Source of the DNA: Mycobacterium sp. DL99
GTDB lineage: Bacteria > Actinomycetota > Actinomycetes > Mycobacteriales > Mycobacteriaceae
Direction of reading: 5' to 3'
Length of the DNA: 64,000 nucleotides
NCBI RefSeq assembly: GCF_004762045.1
Contig: NZ_SJOM01000007.1
Coordinates: 3,233,806 to 3,297,805, forward strand
Shown piece after piece: positions 36,870-45,123 of this stretch (position 1 is its first letter; each line of letters begins with the position of its first letter). Below the pieces are notes generated by a model. That model did not search any database, was not told where the DNA came from, and saw only the letters and a list, made by a program, of their open reading frames with translations. Both the position numbers and the translations under genes were made by a program.

Positions 36870-36932
36870 GGCCCCGCAGTTCCTTTCCGCCCTGGATCAG
36901 GCGTGGCTGACCTGGTATCGGACCATTCAATA

Positions 36933-36960
36933 ACTACGTAGTAACTACGTACGTACGTAC
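36933..36960. promoter_or_regulatory. Candidate BlaI-type operator before the NlpC/P60 gene
   Basis: ACTACGTAGT (36933-36942) is a perfect 10-bp palindrome, followed by ACTACGTACGTACGTAC, a run of overlapping ACGT units that is also self-complementary. It lies about 65 bases upstream of the NlpC/P60 start. Confidence 0.6.
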
Positions 36961-37072
36961 TCTACATCACAATAATCACGTGAGTCCCACTCGCAACAAA
37001 ATTGCACTTCTGTAATTCCTTGTAGAGGTTGCGGTTTGGTATCGAGCCCGGCGACGGCCGGGTCCCCGAATG

Positions 37073-37088
37073 GCGTAGTCGACTACGC
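37073..37088. promoter_or_regulatory. Perfect 16-bp palindrome before the gene at 37151
   Basis: GCGTAGTCGACTACGC is completely self-complementary and contains the same GTAG/CTAC arms as the other sites of this cluster. It lies 63 bases before the ATG at 37151. It is the best-defined dyad of the set and a likely operator. Confidence 0.6.
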
Positions 37089-37150
37089 GGTACGCCGCGG
37101 TTTCGGCCAATCAGAATTGGAGAGGAGGCGACACCATTCAAGGGGGAGCG

Positions 37151-37540
37151 ATGAATCCCGATCTATTGCCCGAAGACTTGCGGGATGATCGCCGGCTGCG
37201 TGCCGAGGAAGCCGACTACCCGATCAGGCAGGTCAATCCCGTCACCGGATACCGCACCGTGCTGTACCGATCTGGTACCGACGTGGATTTCCTCGGCTGG
37301 ATCGAACTGGTGAATGAGGACCGCACTGCGGGCTACATCTACATCCGGCGGCCTGTGCAAAGCTGCTACCTGGGGCTCGATCGCTACGTGGTGATGGATG
37401 TGGTCCCCGAGTTGCTGGAATCGCTGATGCGGATCTTGCAGAGTGGGGAGCCGCTTGAGCTCAAGTTCTTTCACGGGGCGGCCGAACTCGAGCCGGCCGC
37501 GTTCCTGATGCACCGGGGCCAGGTGGACAGTCCCCGATGA
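37151..37540 (+). CDS. Hypothetical protein downstream of a palindromic operator
   Basis: The 129-residue soluble protein starts at ATG 37151 behind a strong AAGGGGGAG site. No family is recognised. It reads as a folded acidic domain (LGWIELVNEDRTAGYIYIRR, VVMDVVPELLESLMRILQ) with no signal or membrane helix. It is followed after 91 bases by another unknown gene in the same direction. Its placement behind the GCGTAGTCGACTACGC site suggests it is regulated together with the envelope genes next door. Confidence 0.6.
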   Translation: MNPDLLPEDLRDDRRLRAEEADYPIRQVNPVTGYRTVLYRSGTDVDFLGWIELVNEDRTAGYIYIRRPVQSCYLGLDRYVVMDVVPELLESLMRILQSGEPLELKFFHGAAELEPAAFLMHRGQVDSPR

Positions 37541-37631
37541 CCGGGTGCCCCAGAACAGGTAGCGGATTACTCATGGCACCTGCACCGCCGCTCCATACGC
37601 TTGTGGACATCGGGATGCAGAAGGGACGCCG

Positions 37632-38231
37632 GTGATGATCGTCTTGACGGATACCGTCCAAACCTGGGGCCATACGGCCACCGTTCACTACTCGCACGCG
37701 CCGCGCTCCGTCGTCGCTCAATCGAACCTTGCGTTGCACATGGAGTTCAACGTAGATCTTCCGCCCAAACCGATTTTCCGGAGCTTCGGGTTCTTTCGTA
37801 CTGCCGTTGTCGGTGGATCAGCCGTCACCGTGAACGGACCGTCTCTTGTCGCGGTCGGCGTGACCGAGCTGCATTTCGACCTCATGACGGACAACGGCGC
37901 ATCGGTGTCGGTCGTCAATCAGTTCGATACCAGCGGGACCTTCTCCGGCCCGCCACTTCCGGCCGTCAGTGTCCGGCGAATCTCGTTTCACCGCCCGGTG
38001 AACGGAACAACTGCGTACGCGCACACGACCAAGGTCTATTCCGGTGGGCGCGACATCAGCGAGCACGAAGCTGTCGAGACCGCAACGGCGACACTGAAAT
38101 CGCTCGGTCTCGACCCAGCCGAGCTGATCATGAAAGTAACGACAGATGCCGATGTTGTGTCTCGGTTGCAGCGGCTCGACCCCGCGACGAATGAACTGGT
38201 CGACGAGGTGACCGATCCGCGAATCAGCTAG
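37632..38231 (+). CDS. Hypothetical protein with beta-rich central domain
   Basis: The 199-residue product has no recognised family. It may start at ATG 37632 or ATG 37635. The middle is rich in alternating hydrophobic strands (GSAVTVNGPSLVAVGVTELH, VSVVNQFDTSGTFSGPPLP), and the C-terminal part looks like a short two-helix tail with ATATLKSLGLDPAELIMKV. No signal peptide is visible, so it is probably cytoplasmic. It likely forms an operon with the gene at 37151. Confidence 0.55.
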   Translation: MMIVLTDTVQTWGHTATVHYSHAPRSVVAQSNLALHMEFNVDLPPKPIFRSFGFFRTAVVGGSAVTVNGPSLVAVGVTELHFDLMTDNGASVSVVNQFDTSGTFSGPPLPAVSVRRISFHRPVNGTTAYAHTTKVYSGGRDISEHEAVETATATLKSLGLDPAELIMKVTTDADVVSRLQRLDPATNELVDEVTDPRIS

Positions 38232-38258
38232 CGAAGTTCCGCGACGACAGAACGTGCC

Positions 38259-39377
38259 TCAGGATCGGTGGCCGTCCAGGAATCCGGTGAGCCCGGATGG
38301 CGCGTGCGGGCCGATGGCGATCTGCTCGACGACGCCGATTCCGGTGCGCTCGCCCATCGTTGCTTTGACGACGTTCTGTAGGTGGATCGAAGCGAAGTCG
38401 GTCGGGTCGAACTCGTCGAGACGGATGGATTCCCGGCCGATTTCGAGTTGTCCGTGGTTGGAACCGTGTCCCCAGTGCGGATGCCAATAGCCGATGCCGC
38501 GCATCCGGAAGGTGAACAGCTTCTCCACCTCGATATGCGTCTCGCCCTCGACGGGATCGGTGAACCACAGGTGCGCCCACCGGATTTCGCGTCGCCCCGG
38601 CTCCCAGTCGAGTTCGTAGCCGATGTCGTAGCACTCCCGCACACCGACCCGACTGCACGGTGAAGCCCCCGCCGGCAGCGGATCCAGGATCTGCGCGGTC
38701 TCCAACCATCGGCGCCCGTCCTCGTGCTCGTGGAAGGCGTAGTGGGTGAAGCGATCTTCGAAATGCAGTGGTGCCCAAAGCCAGAACACCTGGAACGGCA
38801 TCGGTTGCCGGAGCACCGGCACCTGCTCGCCGACCGGCCGAACTCCCCAGGAACGGTCCCGGGTCCCGGGCACCGAACCCGCGTTGACGGCGGTGTCCTC
38901 ACCGTCGACGCTGATCGTCCCCTCCCAGGTACCCCATTGGGTCAGGCGGGTGTGGTCGGTCAGGATGATGCCTTCGGCGGTTCGGCGCGTTTGTCGTGGT
39001 TCCTCGATAGCGACCGTGGTGGCGCGGAACGTCAGGTCACAGGCGATGTTGTGTTCATTCGAGTCGACGATGTACCGGATGGTCCGCAGCGGTTCGGCCA
39101 CCTCGATGCGGAACGGGCCGACGGTTGCCGACCTGTCCAGCGGCATGGCCCCGGAGGCGAAGATCGAGTGTTCCACGCCGTCTTTGACCAGACTGAACGC
39201 CGCGTCGATGACCCCACGAACCGGATAGTGTCCCATCGCCGCACCGAAGTAGAACTCGCCGTCGCGCTGATGACCGTTGAACCAGTAGCGGTCGTAGTGG
39301 TTGGGGTCGGCGCTTGCCGGCGTCGCGACCGGCTCGGCCGAGGAATGGATGGGGAAGTCGTCAAACGGTGTGAGCAT
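38259..39377 (-). CDS. DUF7064/DUF7065-type protein (AttH-like lipocalin pair)
   Basis: The 372-residue protein has two beta-rich halves. It contains WFNGHQRDGEFYFGAAMGHY and SWGVRPVGEQ near the centre, a signature of the DUF7064/7065 family, which is common in actinobacterial lipid and terpenoid degradation clusters. The fold resembles double lipocalins that bind hydrophobic compounds, but no reaction is known. It is the last gene of a minus-strand operon with a phosphotransferase and an NADP oxidoreductase, 15 bases after the former. Confidence 0.72.
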   Translation of the reverse strand: MLTPFDDFPIHSSAEPVATPASADPNHYDRYWFNGHQRDGEFYFGAAMGHYPVRGVIDAAFSLVKDGVEHSIFASGAMPLDRSATVGPFRIEVAEPLRTIRYIVDSNEHNIACDLTFRATTVAIEEPRQTRRTAEGIILTDHTRLTQWGTWEGTISVDGEDTAVNAGSVPGTRDRSWGVRPVGEQVPVLRQPMPFQVFWLWAPLHFEDRFTHYAFHEHEDGRRWLETAQILDPLPAGASPCSRVGVRECYDIGYELDWEPGRREIRWAHLWFTDPVEGETHIEVEKLFTFRMRGIGYWHPHWGHGSNHGQLEIGRESIRLDEFDPTDFASIHLQNVVKATMGERTGIGVVEQIAIGPHAPSGLTGFLDGHRS

Positions 39378-39392
39378 CGGTCCTGTTTCTGT

Positions 39393-40487
39393 TCAGTTGC
39401 CCAGCAGGGAGAACGCGTCGAGGTCGGTGATCGCGGTGGCCGACCGTTCGGCCATGACCGTGAACATCCGGTCGCCGCGCTCGGAGGGCTGGCCTACCAG
39501 CGCACCGAGCACCGTGACGAAAGGCCCCTGGAACTGCGCGTAACGATAATCGTCCCAGCAACTTTCGAGGCTGTATCCGGTGACGCCGAGTTCGACCAAC
39601 CGTCGGTGGTAGGCCTCGATGATCGAACGCTCGCCGGCGCGGCGGTCGGGTACTGACAGCCCCGGTGCGACGAGCAGCGCGACATCCCGCAGGGGTAGGC
39701 CGGTCGACATGACCTGCCAGTCCACCGCCACCACGGGATCGGTGGCACCCGCCTTGGCGAACAGCAGGTTGTCCAGGCGATAGTCACCATGCAGCAGCGC
39801 GAACGGTTCTCGGCGTCCGGCCGCCCAGGACATGAACTCGTCGGAATACCGCTGCAGTACCGTGGCGGTCTCGGGCTGCAGGGTGTACCGCTGCAGGAAC
39901 TGGTCGGTGGCGTTGGCCAGCAGCTCGGCTGCGAACTCGGGCATTGCCGTCAGGTCGGGGATCAGCCAGTCCAGCTCGCGCACCGCGGGGTCATTCCAGG
40001 TGGAGGCGTGCAATCCGGCGGCGTTGACCGCCGCGGCCAGGGCTTCATCCACTGTGCAGCCGGCGATCTGATCACCCTGCTCGGCCGGGGCCAGATCTTC
40101 CAACAACAGCGTGAAGCCGTTGGCCTCCGCGTCGGAGGCTACGTAGTAGCAGCGGGGGAGCCGCGCACCGACCCGGTGTGCGTAGTCGCGGTAGAAGCTG
40201 GTTTCACAGCTATAGCTGAGCGTGCCGGCTGCCCGGCTGTTGGCGTCGGTAGCCGGCAGCTTGATGATCAGCCGGTCGGGCCCGGTCCCGTCGGAGTAGT
40301 CGATGAGCAGTCTTGAGCAGGAACCCATCTGACCGGTCCCAACGCGTTCCGAGGTCACCTGCCGCACGGTCGCAGCGATGCCGGACGAGTTCAGTGCCGC
40401 GGTGAGCCAGTGCGTGTCGACCTCGTCGGCAGTATCGACAACTCCCGGTGCAGGTACCGCGCTCCGGTCGGGATCCGTCGTCGTCAC
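39393..40487 (-). CDS. Aminoglycoside-phosphotransferase-like kinase
   Basis: The 364-residue protein carries APH-family motifs: a lysine in DRLIIKLPATDANSR, the catalytic loop LLHGDYRLDNLLF (His-Gly-Asp...Asn), and the metal-binding aspartate in VVAVDWQVMSTG. Members next to lipid oxidation genes in mycobacteria probably phosphorylate alcohol or acyl intermediates rather than antibiotics. The start is GTG 40487, overlapping the oxidoreductase stop (GTGA). The longer upstream frame is a shadow of the oxidoreductase gene. Confidence 0.83.
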   Translation of the reverse strand: MTTTDPDRSAVPAPGVVDTADEVDTHWLTAALNSSGIAATVRQVTSERVGTGQMGSCSRLLIDYSDGTGPDRLIIKLPATDANSRAAGTLSYSCETSFYRDYAHRVGARLPRCYYVASDAEANGFTLLLEDLAPAEQGDQIAGCTVDEALAAAVNAAGLHASTWNDPAVRELDWLIPDLTAMPEFAAELLANATDQFLQRYTLQPETATVLQRYSDEFMSWAAGRREPFALLHGDYRLDNLLFAKAGATDPVVAVDWQVMSTGLPLRDVALLVAPGLSVPDRRAGERSIIEAYHRRLVELGVTGYSLESCWDDYRYAQFQGPFVTVLGALVGQPSERGDRMFTVMAERSATAITDLDAFSLLGN

Positions 40488-41524
40488 GCTTGGCCCGGTT
40501 CGTTGATCTTCACCAGCATCTTGCCGATGTTGGCGCCGTTGAACAGGCCGTTGAGGGCCTCGACGCTGGATTCCAGCCCCTCGTAAACGGTTTCGCGGTG
40601 CACCAGCAGCCCCGCTTGTTCCCAACCCTGCAGCGCGGCGAACGCCTCATCGAAGCGCGCCCACTCTTCGAGTGCGATGAAGCCCTGCATCGTCGAGGCC
40701 GTGGCGAGCAGGTTCACGTAGTTGGACGGCCCGGGGTGATCGCCGTTGAGATAGCTGGAGATGAGGCCGCACATCACCACGCGCGCCTTGTGCGCAAGGT
40801 TGGCCAGCACCGCATTGAGAACATCCCCGCCCACATTGTCGAAGTAGACGTTGATCCCGTTGGGGCACGCTTCCTTCAGCGCGGCAGTCAGGTTGCCGGC
40901 CTTGTAGTCGACGCAGGCGTCGAAGCCGAAATCCTCGACCACGACCCGGCATTTCTCCGGGCCTCCGGCGATACCGACCACCCGAGCACCGGCGATCTTG
41001 GCGATCTGGCCGGCCACCGACCCGGTGGCACCCGCGGCCGCCGAAACGACGACGGTCTCGCCCGCCTGCGGATTGCCGACACCCTTCATGCCGAAGTAGG
41101 CCGTCGCGCCGGTCGGCCCGTAGATCGACATCACGGCCAGCGGATCGGTGTATCCGACCACCAGCGTGCTGAACAGGTCATCGCGGATGATCGCGTAATC
41201 CTGCAGTCCGGTCAGGGTGGTGACGAGATCACCGACTTTGTAGGCATCACAACGTGATTCGACGACCTCGCCGATACCTGCCACCCGTACGACCTCGCCC
41301 AGCTCGAGGGGTGGAAGATAGCCGGGCTCGCCGTCCAGCCACGTGCGAGCGGCGGCGTCGATGCCGACATAGGTGGTGCGCAGCAGCGCCTCGCCCTCCG
41401 CGGGTACTGGAGCGGGCACCGTCACCATCTCGGTGTCATCGGGAGACACCAGGCCATTGGGGCGGCGGCGCAACAGGACCTGACGGTTCTGGCGGTGCGC
41501 GGCGTCAGTCATGTTGCTGCTCAT
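40484..41524 (-). CDS. NADPH-dependent medium-chain oxidoreductase (zinc-free, quinone/enone reductase type)
   Basis: The 346-residue protein matches the zinc-independent MDR group such as CurA: YVGIDAAARTWLDGEPGYLP near residue 55, GPTGATAYFGMKGVGNPQAGETVV, the dinucleotide loop SAAAGATGSVAGQIAK, and VDYKAGNL with YFDNVGGDVLNAVL. It would reduce a carbon-carbon double bond beside a carbonyl. It is first in the operon leading to the phosphotransferase and DUF7064/7065 genes, and divergent from the TetR at 41635. Confidence 0.87.
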   Translation of the reverse strand: MSSNMTDAAHRQNRQVLLRRRPNGLVSPDDTEMVTVPAPVPAEGEALLRTTYVGIDAAARTWLDGEPGYLPPLELGEVVRVAGIGEVVESRCDAYKVGDLVTTLTGLQDYAIIRDDLFSTLVVGYTDPLAVMSIYGPTGATAYFGMKGVGNPQAGETVVVSAAAGATGSVAGQIAKIAGARVVGIAGGPEKCRVVVEDFGFDACVDYKAGNLTAALKEACPNGINVYFDNVGGDVLNAVLANLAHKARVVMCGLISSYLNGDHPGPSNYVNLLATASTMQGFIALEEWARFDEAFAALQGWEQAGLLVHRETVYEGLESSVEALNGLFNGANIGKMLVKINEPGQA

Positions 41525-41558
41525 TTCTGTGACAGATCAAGGTGGTCGACTGAATTTT

Positions 41559-41583
41559 CATATTGATTCTTAGAACTCATATG
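41559..41583. promoter_or_regulatory. Candidate TetR operator between divergent genes
   Basis: A near-palindrome centred on 41571: CATAT...TTCT-T-AGAA...ATATG, with nine of twelve arm positions pairing. It lies in the AT-rich gap between the oxidoreductase operon and the TetR gene. Confidence 0.45.
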
Positions 41584-41634
41584 GATTAACGTCAACCCCC
41601 AGATCGAGAGTGTCCCGCCTGGTAGGAGGATTCC

Positions 41635-42315
41635 GTGACCTCCAACGACCTAACGCCGCGGCGTGGCCGGCCGCCTCGAATCGACCAGAGTGCCATCGTG
41701 GCGGCGGTGTTGGAGATCGGTAGCGAGAACGTCACCATGCGCCGGGTCGCCGAGCATCTGGGCATCAGCCTTCCCGGGCTGTACCACCACGTGAAGAACC
41801 AGGACGATCTGCTGCGCCTCGCCGCCGAGCGCGCACTCGTCATGTCACCGCCGCCGCGGTACGCCGGCGAGCACTGGGCAACCTGGATGCGCAGTTACGC
41901 GTCCTACATCCGGACTGTGCTGGCGTCGGAGCCGGCATTGGTGGAGAAGTTCGTCACGGGCGGGGTGCGCGACGAAATGGAGATGGAATGCAACGGCGAT
42001 GCGGTCGAGGCGCTCGCCGGGCACGGACTGGCGCCCGACGACGCGATGGCCGTGTGGGCGGCGGTGAGCGCGATGGCGATCGGCAGTGTCACCGAGGCGC
42101 ATCGCGAACACCTTCATGCCGAAAGCGGACAGCCGTGGCTGGCCCGGATCTTCAAACTTCTCGCCAAGCGTCCCGCCACCGACTATCCGACATTGCGTGC
42201 CGTCGCCCAGTCCGGTTATGACCCGTTCAGCGAAGCCACCTTCCAACAGCGAATGACCATGTTGCTCAACGGCATTGCAGTGCAATATGGACTACCGTCG
42301 GAGCCCGCGGGCTAG
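41635..42315 (+). CDS. TetR-family transcriptional regulator
   Basis: The 226-residue protein has the N-terminal helix-turn-helix (AIVAAVLEIGSENVTMRRVA, GISLPGLYHHVKNQDDLLRL) and a helical C-terminal domain with VWAAVSAMAIGSVTEAHREH. It probably represses the divergent oxidoreductase-phosphotransferase-DUF7065 operon. The start is GTG 41635 with GGAGGA nine bases upstream. Its stop lies inside the small scar of two gene ends that begins at 42312, so its last bases may have been rewritten by that event. Confidence 0.88.
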   Translation: MTSNDLTPRRGRPPRIDQSAIVAAVLEIGSENVTMRRVAEHLGISLPGLYHHVKNQDDLLRLAAERALVMSPPPRYAGEHWATWMRSYASYIRTVLASEPALVEKFVTGGVRDEMEMECNGDAVEALAGHGLAPDDAMAVWAAVSAMAIGSVTEAHREHLHAESGQPWLARIFKLLAKRPATDYPTLRAVAQSGYDPFSEATFQQRMTMLLNGIAVQYGLPSEPAG

Positions 42316-42356
42316 CTACCAGGCATCCGGCGGACCGGCCCGTCGTCGAGCATCTG
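42312..42356 (-). pseudogene. C-terminal remnant of a second epimerase-like gene
   Basis: Read on the minus strand, this stretch gives QMLDDGPVRRMPGS and stop, against QMLDDGLVRRMPGGQ and stop for the intact epimerase at 42847-43932. Only the last 14 codons remain. The stop overlaps the end of the TetR gene. It abuts the phytanoyl dioxygenase remnant on the plus strand with three shared bases (CTG), so the junction is a fusion of two gene ends. Confidence 0.75.
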
Positions 42357-42443
42357 GGTTACAGCATCCAGCCGCCGTTCATCGGCCAGGTCGACGGCAT
42401 GTACCCCAACCGACTGCCCGAACCGGGAGCCCAGCCCGTCTGA
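42354..42443 (+). pseudogene. C-terminal remnant of a second phytanoyl-CoA dioxygenase-like gene
   Basis: The 29 codons before the stop at 42441 read LGYSIQPPFIGQVDGMYPNR and continue LPEPGAQPV. The intact dioxygenase ends LGYSIHPPFIGQVDGMHPKR then LLEPGAPSV. That is 23 of 29 identical residues, the same length and the same stop position. The sequence right after the stop (TGATGTG) is also shared. No start or upstream part is present. Confidence 0.82.
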
Positions 42444-42479
42444 TGTGATGGTTGCCGCGATTCTGGCACCATTGGAGAG

Positions 42480-42842
42480 ATGGACGCGGATTCGAGACTG
42501 GGTCTCAATGACCTGTTCGATGAGGCGATCAACGCCGCGCTGAGGTCGCTTCCGGCCGATCTGCGTGCGGCAATCAGCAACGTCGAGATCGTCGTCGAGG
42601 ACGAGCCTCCCGACGGCCAGCCGCTGCTCGGCCTGTACCGCGGCGTACCGCTGTCACAAAGGACCAGCACCTACAGCGGAGCGCTCCCCGACAAGATCAG
42701 CATCTTCACGGGGCCGATCACGCGACTCGCCGCCGGCGACGCGGATCGTCTACGCCTCGAGATCAGGCACGTCGTGCTCCATGAGATCGCACATCACTTC
42801 GGGATCAGCGACAAACGACTGATCGAGATCGATCGCTACTGA
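42480..42842 (+). CDS. Zincin-like metallopeptidase-family protein
   Basis: The 120-residue protein ends with HEIAHHFGISDKRL, the HExxH zinc motif with the extra histidine typical of the short bacterial zincin-like family (DUF1025/PF06262). The N-terminal part has the expected LPADLRAAISNVEIVVEDEP. It is cytoplasmic and of unknown substrate; similar genes are found singly in many actinobacteria. It stands between the two-gene scar and the intact epimerase gene. Confidence 0.85.
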   Translation: MDADSRLGLNDLFDEAINAALRSLPADLRAAISNVEIVVEDEPPDGQPLLGLYRGVPLSQRTSTYSGALPDKISIFTGPITRLAAGDADRLRLEIRHVVLHEIAHHFGISDKRLIEIDRY

Positions 42843-42846
42843 TGTG

Positions 42847-43932
42847 TCACTGGCCGCCGGGCATCCGGCGCACCAGTCCGTCGTCGAGCATCTGCTGGAA
42901 ATGATCGGTGACGGTCTGCTCGGCCGGCCGATAGGCCAGTCCCAGCTCGTTGCGGCTACGACTGTTGTCGAATGCCAACGGGTATCCGATGTTGCGATCG
43001 ACGAACTTTCGCGTCAGCCCGGCTGCCGGAGCGATGGCTTTCACGAGCACCTTGGGTGCGGTCATCCTCGGGAACGGGTAGAACGGTCCGAAACGGCGGC
43101 GCAGCACCTTGCCGATCTCCAGGAGGCTCAGCGAGTCGGCGTTGACGATGTAGCGGTCGTGGGCCTCCGGGGTGAACCCGGCGCGCAGGTGGGCATCGGC
43201 GACGTCACGCACGTCCACCACGCCCATGGTCAACGCGGGAGCACCGGCGAGCAGGGTGCCATCGGTGAACTGTTTCATCGTGCTCAGGCTGGCCGAGTCG
43301 CTGGCGTTGGTCAGGGAAGGACCCAGCACCAGGCCCGGGTGGATGGTGACCATGTCCCAGCGGTCCTGCGCCTTTTGATACCGCCAGGCCTCCTGCTCCG
43401 CCACGGTCTTGGAATAGGGGTACGGCTGGTGGTCGACACTGCTGGTGGTGTTCCAGTGTTCGTCGGTGAAGACACCTCCGGGCACGTCCCGTGTCTCACG
43501 GGCATCTCCGTAGATCGCGACCACGCTGCTGGTCAGCACCACGCGTTTGACGCTCTCCGTGCGGTTGACCGCGTCCAGCACGTTGCGGGTGCCCTCGAGC
43601 GCCGGGCGGATCAGCGCTTCCTGGGCATCCTTGTAGCCAGAGAGCAGGAACGGCGACGCGGTGTGCATGACGAGCTCACACCCGTCCATCGCCTCGTCGA
43701 AGCTACCGGGCTCAAGCAAGTCGGCCTTGAACAGCTTCAACCGGCCGGGATGGTCAGCCGAAAGCTTGTGTAGGTGCTCGAGTCCGGACGTCTTCTGCGG
43801 GTTGCGCACTGTGCCGTGCACCGTGTGGCCGGCCTCCAGGAGATACCGGACGATCCAGCTGCCGATGTAACCACTGGCGCCTGTCACGAGCACCGGTGCG
43901 TCCGGGTCGATCGGGGTCCGGGGTGCGCTCAT
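42847..43932 (-). CDS. NAD-dependent epimerase/dehydratase-family reductase (dihydroflavonol-reductase-like)
   Basis: The 361-residue extended short-chain dehydrogenase has VLVTGASGYIGSWIVRYLLE (NADP-binding loop) and the YPYSKTVAEQEAW catalytic Tyr-X3-Lys, with FVDVRDVADAH-type residues (MGVVDVRDVADAHLRAG) later. It resembles dihydroflavonol-4-reductase and cinnamoyl-CoA reductase-like enzymes. The start is ATG 43932 with GGAAGGAA upstream. A copy of its last 14 codons remains at 42312-42356. The substrate is unknown. Confidence 0.87.
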   Translation of the reverse strand: MSAPRTPIDPDAPVLVTGASGYIGSWIVRYLLEAGHTVHGTVRNPQKTSGLEHLHKLSADHPGRLKLFKADLLEPGSFDEAMDGCELVMHTASPFLLSGYKDAQEALIRPALEGTRNVLDAVNRTESVKRVVLTSSVVAIYGDARETRDVPGGVFTDEHWNTTSSVDHQPYPYSKTVAEQEAWRYQKAQDRWDMVTIHPGLVLGPSLTNASDSASLSTMKQFTDGTLLAGAPALTMGVVDVRDVADAHLRAGFTPEAHDRYIVNADSLSLLEIGKVLRRRFGPFYPFPRMTAPKVLVKAIAPAAGLTRKFVDRNIGYPLAFDNSRSRNELGLAYRPAEQTVTDHFQQMLDDGLVRRMPGGQ

Positions 43933-44088
43933 GGGGGTTCCTTCCGTTCGGACATCCGGGCGGTGTGCGGGCTCAGCGCCGCGGCGCCATTGATCAAGTT
44001 TGCCCTTCGGCGAGCACAGGGTGACAACAGTGCTCAATGTTGCTGGTTATCGGCCACTGTGCGGCCGATGTGGGGCACAGTTGCCAGT

Positions 44089-44475
44089 ATGAGTAGCCAG
44101 AAGGTACCGAAACCGAGCGACCTCAAATCGGCCGCTCAAGCCGCGGTCGGCACGGCCCAGTCCGCCGTGGAAGCCGCACAGGCGGTGGCGAGCGGTGCGC
44201 TGCGTATTCCGCCGGCGTCGGCTCAACTCGCCGCGCAGTTGCCCGATTTGCTGGAGAACCTCGCCGTCGCGACCGAACGGCTCAACACCACGATCGATCG
44301 GACCGAACGGTATATGGCCATGGCCGACCCGATGTTCCGTACGGTGGACCGCCTCCTGCCGCAACTCGAATCGTTGATCAACACGGGCAACGACGTCTTC
44401 CGGATGTTGACCAACATCCCGGGCATCTCCACCCTGAACCGCTTTACCGGACGCGGTCAGGACGACCGGAGCTGA
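44089..44475 (+). CDS. Small helical mycobacterial protein of unknown function
   Basis: The 128-residue product starts at ATG 44089. It consists of amphipathic helices without a signal peptide: an alanine-rich N-terminal half (SAAQAAVGTAQSAVEAAQAV) and a C-terminal half with AVATERLNTTIDRTERYMAM and LPQLESLINTGNDVFRML. The heptad-like spacing suggests a coiled coil or a surface-binding protein of phasin type. Similar short proteins occur in mycobacteria, but no function is assigned. It is convergent with the TetR gene at 44503. Confidence 0.6.
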   Translation: MSSQKVPKPSDLKSAAQAAVGTAQSAVEAAQAVASGALRIPPASAQLAAQLPDLLENLAVATERLNTTIDRTERYMAMADPMFRTVDRLLPQLESLINTGNDVFRMLTNIPGISTLNRFTGRGQDDRS

Positions 44476-44502
44476 CGCGGTTGGTAATGCAGTCCCGTCG
44501 GG

Positions 44503-45078
44503 CTACGTGATGCCGAGGACGGCGGCGGTGAAGCGCCAAAGTGTTTGTGTGGCTTGGTCGGGGTTCGGTGTCGGGGTGACACGGAGTTGTTGTGCGATGC
44601 CGTGGCGCAGGCCGCCGATGACATAGGCACCAGCGCTGTCGGCATCCAGATCTGTTGGCAGTTCACCGAGTTGCTGTCCGTGGCGGATGTTGGTGGCGGC
44701 GTTGTCGATGAGGTCGTGAATATAGGCGGCTTCGAGTTCGGTGAGCTGTGGGTCGCTGGCGGTGCGGTTGAGAAGAATCGGCGCCAGCGGGTCGGCGAGG
44801 TGGTAGGCGACGAAGCGATGGGTGCGGTCGCGTTCGCGAGTGGCCCAGTCGCCGGTGGGGAGGTGGGCGTCGGCGATGGCGTGGCGCAGTCCGTCGTAGA
44901 AGCCGTCGTAGATCGCCGTCAGGAGACCACTCTTCGATCCGAAGTGGTGATAGAGGGCGCCGGTGCTGAGCCCGGCGCGGCGCGTCAGTCCGCTGAGCTC
45001 GATGACACCGTTTTCCTGGACGAGTTCGTCGCGGGCGGCATCGAGTAGTTGTTGACGTCCGATTGGGGCCCGTGCCAT
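44503..45078 (-). CDS. TetR-family transcriptional regulator
   Basis: A 191-residue regulator with the helix-turn-helix at residues 10-55 (LLDAARDELVQENGVIELSG, RAGLSTGALYHHFGSKSGLL). It is divergent from the phytanoyl-CoA dioxygenase-like gene and probably represses it through the ATAAC...GTTAT dyad between them. The C-terminal half holds the ligand-binding helices, and the ligand is unknown. Confidence 0.9.
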   Translation of the reverse strand: MARAPIGRQQLLDAARDELVQENGVIELSGLTRRAGLSTGALYHHFGSKSGLLTAIYDGFYDGLRHAIADAHLPTGDWATRERDRTHRFVAYHLADPLAPILLNRTASDPQLTELEAAYIHDLIDNAATNIRHGQQLGELPTDLDADSAGAYVIGGLRHGIAQQLRVTPTPNPDQATQTLWRFTAAVLGIT

Positions 45079-45088
45079 AGTCCGAAGA

Positions 45089-45106
45089 ATAACAGAAGTC
45101 AGTTAT
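45089..45106. promoter_or_regulatory. Candidate TetR operator between divergent genes
   Basis: ATAAC and GTTAT arms enclose AGAAGTCA, forming an 18-base site typical in size for TetR dimers. It lies between the TetR start (45078) and the dioxygenase start (45124). Confidence 0.55.
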
Positions 45107-45123
45107 GTCTCGGTGAGGGCGAT

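Noticed and set aside
40136..40150. CTACGTAGTAG palindrome-like site similar to the BlaI dyads
   Set aside because: It lies inside the phosphotransferase coding sequence (codons for YYVAS) and can be explained by codon use; no promoter is near.
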